Shown piece after piece: positions 38,001-47,000 of a stretch of DNA of 50,714 nt. Position numbers and translations under genes: made by a program. This stretch comes from Saccoglossus kowalevskii (lineage: Eukaryota; Hemichordata; Enteropneusta; Harrimaniidae): contig NW_003129889.1 in NCBI RefSeq assembly GCF_000003605.2, positions 47,237 to 97,950 of the forward strand, written 5' to 3'. Numbering within the stretch: the stretch's first letter is position 1; each line of letters begins with the position of its first letter. A model generated the notes under the pieces. The model was given only the letters and a program-made list of their open reading frames with translations. It made no database searches and was not told the origin of the DNA.

Positions 38001-41000
38001 GACCTTAGGGTCTAAGATTTAGTATATTCAACAAAAAAATCTATATTCACCCGACTTCTATTGCATTTTATATTCAGGTGAAATTGTTTGAATAAATATA
38101 TTTCACTTCAGAGGTCACCACTATGAAACATCCATCACCACAATTACACAAACAAAGACCACACCCCCCTGGGACAAATGCCACCCCTGTGAAAAACGTG
38201 ACCTAGAAAGTCATTGCAAACCCTTTGAGCACTATCATTTTTCTCAGCAAAATTTAGGAGCAATATTTTGTTCTTTTTATGTACTTTTCTATATTTTTTG
38301 ATAATTTTGAACCAAAAAAACATAACTTACTATTGGCTACAAATCTTGATCAAAGTTTTTGGAAAATAATGAAAAAATTATATGGGTTTTATTTTTGTTT
38401 AAAGTGAAGTGCTTGAAACAGATAAATACATTTTACACCTCTTATATACGAACCAATATTGAATACAACATTGCTTGACAAATACCACCCTTATTATGCA
38501 AGACCAAGAGAATGAATGAGGTTCTTTGAACAGGAAGTCGTGATGAGAAGCATCCACAAATTAGTTACTAATACTAAGGAATGGGTGGACCTTGGGCTCC
38601 TAGTTGGGCTTTCCTAATTTTGATCCCTGCCTCTTTAAAATCTACTGTAGGTGTTAAAGGCACTCAGACTCAATTTCCGGCTTTTGAAACAGACTTGATT
38701 TATTTAGCCGTTACACTCAAAGTCTGATCTGTGATAACAGATAATGACCTCAAACTCAGTTACTTTGTCCTGCGGCATCCAATTGTCTTGCAGTAAAACA
38801 CCATGTCTGAGGGGCAAGATTTTAAAAGTTTGTCTCAACTGAACTTACTGTACTAACATTGTAAGGCAGTTTTTGACCCATGTGAAATTTAAAACAAACA
38901 ATCTGCAGTAATGTTTGGAAAATATGTTACACGGTTCAGAATCATATTCTCTGGAGCAATCCGGTACCCAACAGATATTGTATGCCAGCTTATTTTAAGT
39001 TCCAAATATCCAAGAAGCAGATTCCAAAGCTGTATTGCAATTTTTTTTTTTACTAAGGAGAATCAAATGCATGAAGGTATTTTGATATTTACATGAGCAC
39101 ACATGTTTAACCTAATTCGTTGGGGGTTCTAAGAAAACTAATATACAGATGTATTACCGGTACTAGGCATGGCAGTCCAACATTAAAATTTGAGGGACAA
39201 GCAGATTTTTGAATTCCTGATTTATTGAGCAAAGAGGTTTTGCTAATGGGCTTTAAATGCGAATGGGTGTTGAGATCGAACGAGACAGTCATGCATGGCA
39301 CATGTTTTTGTTCCTCAAATAATGCTCCATTTATTTGCATTGTACCAATATCATGGTTACATGGACCAACGGAACAGTTGACAGAATCAACGGGAAAGAA
39401 TGGTACACTATTTGAGAAAACAAGCAGCCTGTCGGCTGAGATACACTGCGGTTCTCAACAAAAAATTGAAAATATCACTTTTTACCATAAATGACAAAAA
39501 CATTCATCAAAATTAGATAATTGAAGATATTATCACGAAATGAACAAATCTAAAAGAGGTCTACCCAAGGTACATACACACCAAGTATCAAAGCATTCAG
39601 GCTTGTAGTTTTCAAGAAGTCAAAAAAGTAAAAAGTTGAAACGAACAACGATGACAGACAATCACTCGTAGATGTATGATAAGCTCTGTGTGACTAAGTC
39701 GTCAGCGGAGCTAAAATAATTGTGTGGTTTTCTCACACCAATTGGGTGATTACTGTAAAATCTGTAATAGAAGATGTAACTTGTGTTAAATTGGTACAAT
39801 GCCGCAAAGGGGATACAGCTTCTATTAGAGCATCTACACATACGAGAAATTGTGAATTTTGGGTTCTCAATTTGAAAAAAAGAATGGGTGCGACTTCTAT
39901 TAAGGATGCGCTTCTAATACAGATTTTACAATAATTTTTTATACCATCAGTTACTATATTATCATACACAACTCTCACCGAATTTTCTCTTTTTTGCTTG
40001 AAAAATACTTTAATCCTCCCTTTCCATCTTTAAATGGATCAGCCCTAACACAAGATAAATTTGAAACTAAACATATGTCTATTTCAACCTCTGATCTTTG
40101 CGAACTTTTACAAGGATTCTGCAAAGTCAATAAATTCTGCTTTGTCAGATTTTGTCTGCAGCTACTAAAAGTTGAAGACTAAAATAAAACAACTTGAGAA
40201 TGGACACAAATTACAGATAGCTTCTATTCTTTCCTTTATCTCAGAGACAAGGTATTAAGATTCCATCCTTTTGTGAGCTGATCTTGGAGAGCAATCAGCC
40301 CCATTGTGACTCACAACTAAGGATGTGGTAATGTCATTAATCAAAAGAATACAATCACAGTTGAAATCAATGTTTTGACGTTTCAAGGAGAAAGACTATT
40401 GGGGTCCATGTCACAGTTTTCATGTAACACATGTAATATAGGTAGTGGAGAAATAAGGCTAAACTTGAAACAAGTGATCACTTGTGAGAGAAAAAGAAAA
40501 GTTATATTCTAAGCTGGATCATTGAAATACGACTTATTTTGACCATCAACACATCTAGGGGACAATTTTGTAGGGATACTTTCCCTAGCCTTTCTTAGGA
40601 CGTGAATCAATGACTTAAGAAAAATGTCAATTACTGCAAAATTATCAAAAAGTTTGAGTCATTTCCATAGCAATGAGAACTGAATAGTTTTACAGCAACC
40701 AGTTCAAAATTTATAAAAAAAAATTATAATTTAAAAATCATATCTAAATCTACACTTAATATTCAGTCAAAACATGGATTATTTTATATTCCTTACCACT
40801 CATGCCTTTATGAAATTTAGTGTATTTTTATAAAGATAATAACAAAATTAGAATTTTGACAGTATCAAAAAGATTGGCTCTCCACAATGTTTAGGTTGCT
40901 AAGGGATGGCTCATTTGAAATCGAGGAGGGGAATCTTGTAGAGAATAATGGTGAAGAGCCAAAATAGAAATCCAAAATGTTAGCGTTAAGTGCTGTGGTG

Positions 41001-44000
41001 TAGTGTAATGTCTGAAGACAAAATTTGATGATGTGAATACAATATTTACAGAGAACCATGTTCCAGCCTTCAAACAAAGTATTAAATGGTAACTCTCTCA
41101 GCTGAATCCATATAAATATCACAATAAAAGCTTAAATTTCCACCCTAACCTTTTCACCACCAGACTTTCTTGCCCAAATATTTCTACACTTGTTTCTTAT
41201 ATTCTTCAATATTTCTGGACAAAATTTGAGTAAATTTTCAGTTTTTACTCAACAAATTTGGTTATTTTTGTTCCAAGCTTCTGATGGAGTGCAGACTATA
41301 AACTGGACTATTTTGTGAATTTGTGATAAAAAGAGGGAACTGATGGTAAAAAGGTTAAAGGGGAACCGCTCAATCCCATGGATTGCACCAAAGAATCATG
41401 GGACACTATTGTTTATGTTGTTGACAAATTTAATCTATCTTTTGTTATCCATTGTAATTTTAATCCAGAATGTAAAGTTTTCTCTGCAACACCAAGCATG
41501 CAATTTTTTTCCCCTCGTGTTTAGCTTGCAATTTTTTTCAAACAGATCTTCCAGCCAGCCACCCTGATTTCTAACTCCTATTTAAAAGTGAATAACCGTG
41601 ACAAAAATGAAATCTCAGCTATTGGCTTTATAACTTGTAATCAACTTTAATCAACACCATCCGGTAATAGACAATTATCATCTAATTTTTTTAAGTGTAC
41701 ATTACTTTCACGACACCTAACGATCACACATATTGGTAATTTTGTTTGTACGACAGAATCACAAAACATACACAATTACAGGGTAGGGCATTGTAAATTC
41801 ACTTTGGCTTGGCTTATTATCATGTCTTCTCTTGAACTCATAATATATTTAAATATCTGAACATCACTTCATATAAACATTTACAGGCTTTGTTTTCTAA
41901 GGGTGTTTTGGAGTTGGATATGTCTACCCTTCTCTATTTCTAATGAACATGATTGGGTAGCAGCTTTACATCATCTACCAAACTGCTGTTAGGAAGTTTT
42001 CTCTCTCCTAGATTTCAGGCACAAATATTGAGAACCAACTCAGTACACCTTCCCTATTGCACCAAATATAGTAAAAGTGTATTGTAACAAAGACAAAATG
42101 AAGCAGAAGATTGGCAAATTATTCTTACTGACAAGTGGTATATAATTCATAAAAATTTAATCTGTTAGTAATTCATACTAGAGACTTGGAAATGTTTATT
42201 GTTTACAAATCTCAACAGCAGGATGGAGAGTAAATACCAGAGCACACACGTTTCATCTCTTCTCGTACAATATACTTGTACATCTTGCCAACCCGAGAGA
42301 ATATTTACAAAATTGATCCAAAAAAATTAAACCTTTTATTGTTTTAAATGTGCTACATAATCGAGTCATTGACATATATGTTTGGTTTTTTTTAACCTGT
42401 ACGAAATATATTTTAGGACAAAAACTGAAAACATGAAAAATGAGCCTCATTGGAAATTTTACCACAGGACTAGTTATAAATAATGTTTAGAAATTCATGT
42501 CGTTATATATGAAAGTACTAGGGTTACCGGGGTACTGTAAAATACTATTTTCACTGAAGGAATGATTCATTGAAAATAAAATCCAGCGAATATACCTTTT
42601 TTCCTAAAGTTTACACTCATCAAAAATCAGTGAAAATATACTTCATACAAAAAACACAAAAAATCTTTTCAGCAAAAATTCCGGCTAAAATAAAGTATTT
42701 TACAGTACACCAAAACTGATGCAGACAGAAAATATCGCAATATAATTAAAACTGATGCAGATAGAAATTATTGCACTATAATCAAAACTGATGCAGACAG
42801 AAAATATCGCACTATAATCAAAACTGATGCAGACATAAAATATCGTACTATAATCAAAACTGATGCAGACAGAAAATATCGTACTATAATCAAAACTGAT
42901 GCAGACAGAAAATATCGTACTAAAATCAAAACTGATGCAGACAGAAAATATCGCACTATCTTATCAAAACTGATGCAGACAGAAAATATTGCACTATAAT
43001 CAAAACTGATGCAGACAGAAAATATCGTGCTATAATCAAAACTGATGCAGACAGAAAATATCGCACTATAATCAAAACTGATGCAGACAGAAATTATTGC
43101 ACTATAATCGAACACATACTTCACTTACATGAAGTCTTACATGTCTTTGCACTAAAGTTATATGTCTGAGGAATCGGGTGCAAAAGTGTTATTGAAAAAT
43201 AAACAAAACTTGTTTTTTTACTGAGTTGATCACGCTGAATTTCATTATAGAGTGCTTCAAGCATTGAGACTGCAAGGTTCTCACGGAGTACAGATAGTCT
43301 TGGCCCTAACCGAACAGACGTACATTAAGTGCCTTAGGGAATATTTGTTGCTTTAGTGTCAATGTCAGTATCCCCGACAAAACCAGTCTTTGTTGCATCC
43401 TTCTCTAAAGGAATTTAGCCCGCCACAATAACAATTCTGGATTCAATTTGTTGCGATTGCAGAAAGGATAGTAACGCAGTAGACGTGTTTTTTTCAATTT
43501 TACAAATGGAGCGACACACAAAGAAAACCACTGTTTCACATTACAGCCTAATGTTAATAGCAGGAACCCTATATTCTTCAGGAGGAGATTTCGACAGAAT
43601 TTAAATGAGGCAAATGGTGACATGACAGACCCATTTGTAAATATACAGCTGTTCCAATAGACCACAGAACGTGTTAATTCTCATGTGAGAACCCCTGTGC
43701 ATCAAGCTTTGACCCATGGCTTGATTGTTAAACTATATTGATCAACCTTGCGTAATTCAGATTAACATCACTAACATCCAAACACACAAATATGTTATGG
43801 TTTACAAGTACTTACACTTTTAGATAAGTGGTAAACTCAACCAGATCACCGAGAATGCTTAGTTCACAAAAAGCTTCAGCAAAACTAAGTGCAGGAGACA
43901 AATTTAAATTTTTTATATTGGAAAATTTTATATGTTTGTTATTAAACAGTAACTCAATCTTACAATGAAACATCAGAAGCATTTTTGGAAAAACAGACCG

Positions 44001-47000
44001 ACAAATTTTGATCAGGTTTCTCTAACCCCAGGCGTATGTAACACCATGCTATGTGAACTTCAGTAGTAACCAACAAAATCTGATTCCAACTTGAGTTTAA
44101 AACCATGTTTCACTTTCAGTTGGAATTTATTTTCACTGAGGGGATGATTCAGTGAAAATAAAATCCAGTTAATATATTCTTTTCCCATTTTACAATCGAA
44201 TCCATGAAAAGAAATTCCATACAAAACATGGAAAAAGCCTTTTCAGTGAAAATAATATACTTCACAGTACTTAAACAGATCCTAATGAGTGGTGGTGCAT
44301 GCTTTTTAAACTAAGGATAGAGTTGACCAAATATTCTGCTTACCGGACCCCCAATATTAGAAAAGAACCAAATCCAAGTACAAAAAAAGATCACATTTGT
44401 ACAACAAATATGTTCCAGTTCATTTTCTCATCAGGAGTCCCTACTAGTACACAAAAATGCTAACACAATCTGTTACATTTAAACTACTTGTAGCATAGGC
44501 ATGCCAGTCACAGGATTTTTTGACACTAATTGTTTTATTTTGATTAAAGTACTGTTTAACTTGTATTTTTTTTATTCAGAAACTTGAATTGTTTCATTCG
44601 AAATAAGTTTAACATAGCTTAGTATATACCTGTAGTTTAGGAGAAACTATTATGTGTATAAATTTCTTTCAAGACTTTAATTAATTCAATTAAAAATTGA
44701 TTAGGTGTGGATTTTATACTGGGATTTGTGCCTTATATTAAGTGTCCCTAGGTTAGACATGCGTTTCTCATTACCAGGGTAATTTAGCTCAACTCTCTGA
44801 ATGCACACCGTACTCTTGTGTTGCAACAATGATGATTCTACTCATGTTACTACTGCATAGATGAGAATATCGTACATTACGTACTTCCCAGGTTAATAGT
44901 TATGTTTAGTTGCATGATGGGATTTATTGTAGTGAAAATAAATAACTTGGTCAATAAATGGTGCATTGTGCCAGCATGATTACGACCAGTACAAATCACA
45001 AATGCAGTAAATTTGATTTTTAGCCAAGTTATTCAATGTTGAAAGGCTTTCAACCAAGTTTGGTCAACATTAAAAGTTTAGGGAATTGATTACTCGTCGA
45101 CGTTGCCATAATTTACAGATTCAATCTTGTGATATTCAATATTCAGAAACTATGAAAGGATTCATTTTCATACTTTTTTGGGGTAAGAGTTAAAGTACAA
45201 TCCAAAAACTCCCAATCATGACTTTGTTGTTGCTATATTGAGGTCACAGCACAACTGGAGTCCTGACTATGTAGAGAATTTAAACACGAGAACTATGACT
45301 GGCAGTACTGTGGTGTCATGTCATGACACTGACATTGACCATTAGACAGAATACAGTTAACTTGAAATGCTACAGTCGCACTAAGTCATGTTCGATATGG
45401 AACCCATAGAGACAACGTATATAACGCATGCAAAATGTGTTTACAAGAAATTTAAATGGCATGCTGCACAATGACTATAGTGGCCTTGTAAAATAACCAT
45501 GGAAACCTTGTTTTTAAATGTGTGGGAAACTGGGATAATAGTTGACACTAAAGACTCTTTATGTGGGGGTCAGAGTAGTAGCTTTATTGTTCTGCTCCCC
45601 AACTGATCAAGCTAATGCTAGTGCAGAGGAAACTGTCTCACCAATGAGCCTGATAAAACAGTTCTGTTTACAAAGTTATTGAAGTTAACAGCAGGTTTAA
45701 ATGCGAGTTCGTACTACACTGAATCACAAATGGACCACCACAGATTTTACTGTACAGTATTGTTTGACAAAATTTTAAACCCTTTCAATGAGTAAATTGG
45801 CCAAAAATCTGAAAGTTGCGACATTCACGGGTTATACGAATTGAAACCTGCCATATTTAGCATTTGTTTGTGATGAAAAATGTATTACAAATTCAGCTCC
45901 AGGTAATTGCAACATGAGTAGAATAGTCATCCTATCAATTTAGAATTGGAAGGAATCTAACGGCAAGTAACAAATATCTAGTGTGCATCTCAGACCAATC
46001 TTAAAACAAGGGAGTCAGGCCATCTGCACATATGGTAGACGTCTGCCCCATGGGACTTCTGACTTGAATGCGTGTTGTTATCGTTGTTTAGGTCTGGCAT
46101 CTACATACGTCACAACTCATTCACTATAACAGTATATGCTTCACATCTAATATTGAATATGTGATATAGTTCAACTGTCTAACAGAATATTCAACATGTG
46201 ATTTTGTGGCATGATGAAATCCTTGGTACTTATCAGCTATTGACAGATATCTTACTGTTACATCATAATTGTTGCATTTATAATATTACTATTACTTGAT
46301 ATGCCGAATGCTTCAAACAAACAGTTGTCTGCAAGAAAAATTTTACATAAACTATAATATAATCAATAAATAAATTTTGTTGCCTCAATGTGGCTTATGA
46401 ACATTTTGGGGTTTGATATGTGGCTGTGATTTGGCTCGAAGTATAGCCACTGTATACTATAGGTCGGAACAATTAACGAAGTCGGCAAGTTTCATGTCAG
46501 GATTGACATTTATTGAACTACAAAACGGGAAACATCAACAAATAATAATAACGATAACAATGGCCTGAGGATCTCCAGTGTCACATGACATGAAACTCAA
46601 GTTGTGATAGGTCGGTTCTAAAACCAATCACTGATCATGATAATAACGTCATAAGAATATGATATAATATGAATACGAATAATCTAAACTAAACTAAACA
46701 TCAGAGCTATTGCTGCACAGAAATAATGCAGCAAATGAAATAATTATAGAAAACATTTTGATGTCTAACTAGACAATTCAACTTAACTAACACACCTATG
46801 ATTTGCATCTCGCCCGACAAGTTTTGCAATGAATTGATTTAGGTATGCACTGTCAGCTGCATTGTGAGAAAGCCCCAATCAACAAGTGGGATTTGAAACT
46901 AGAATGAAACTAGAAGACTACAAATATAACATTGGTTACATCATGTGTGCTACATTTTTATGGCTCGACTGGTTCACCAGTCAGAAAATAGAAAGTGTCT

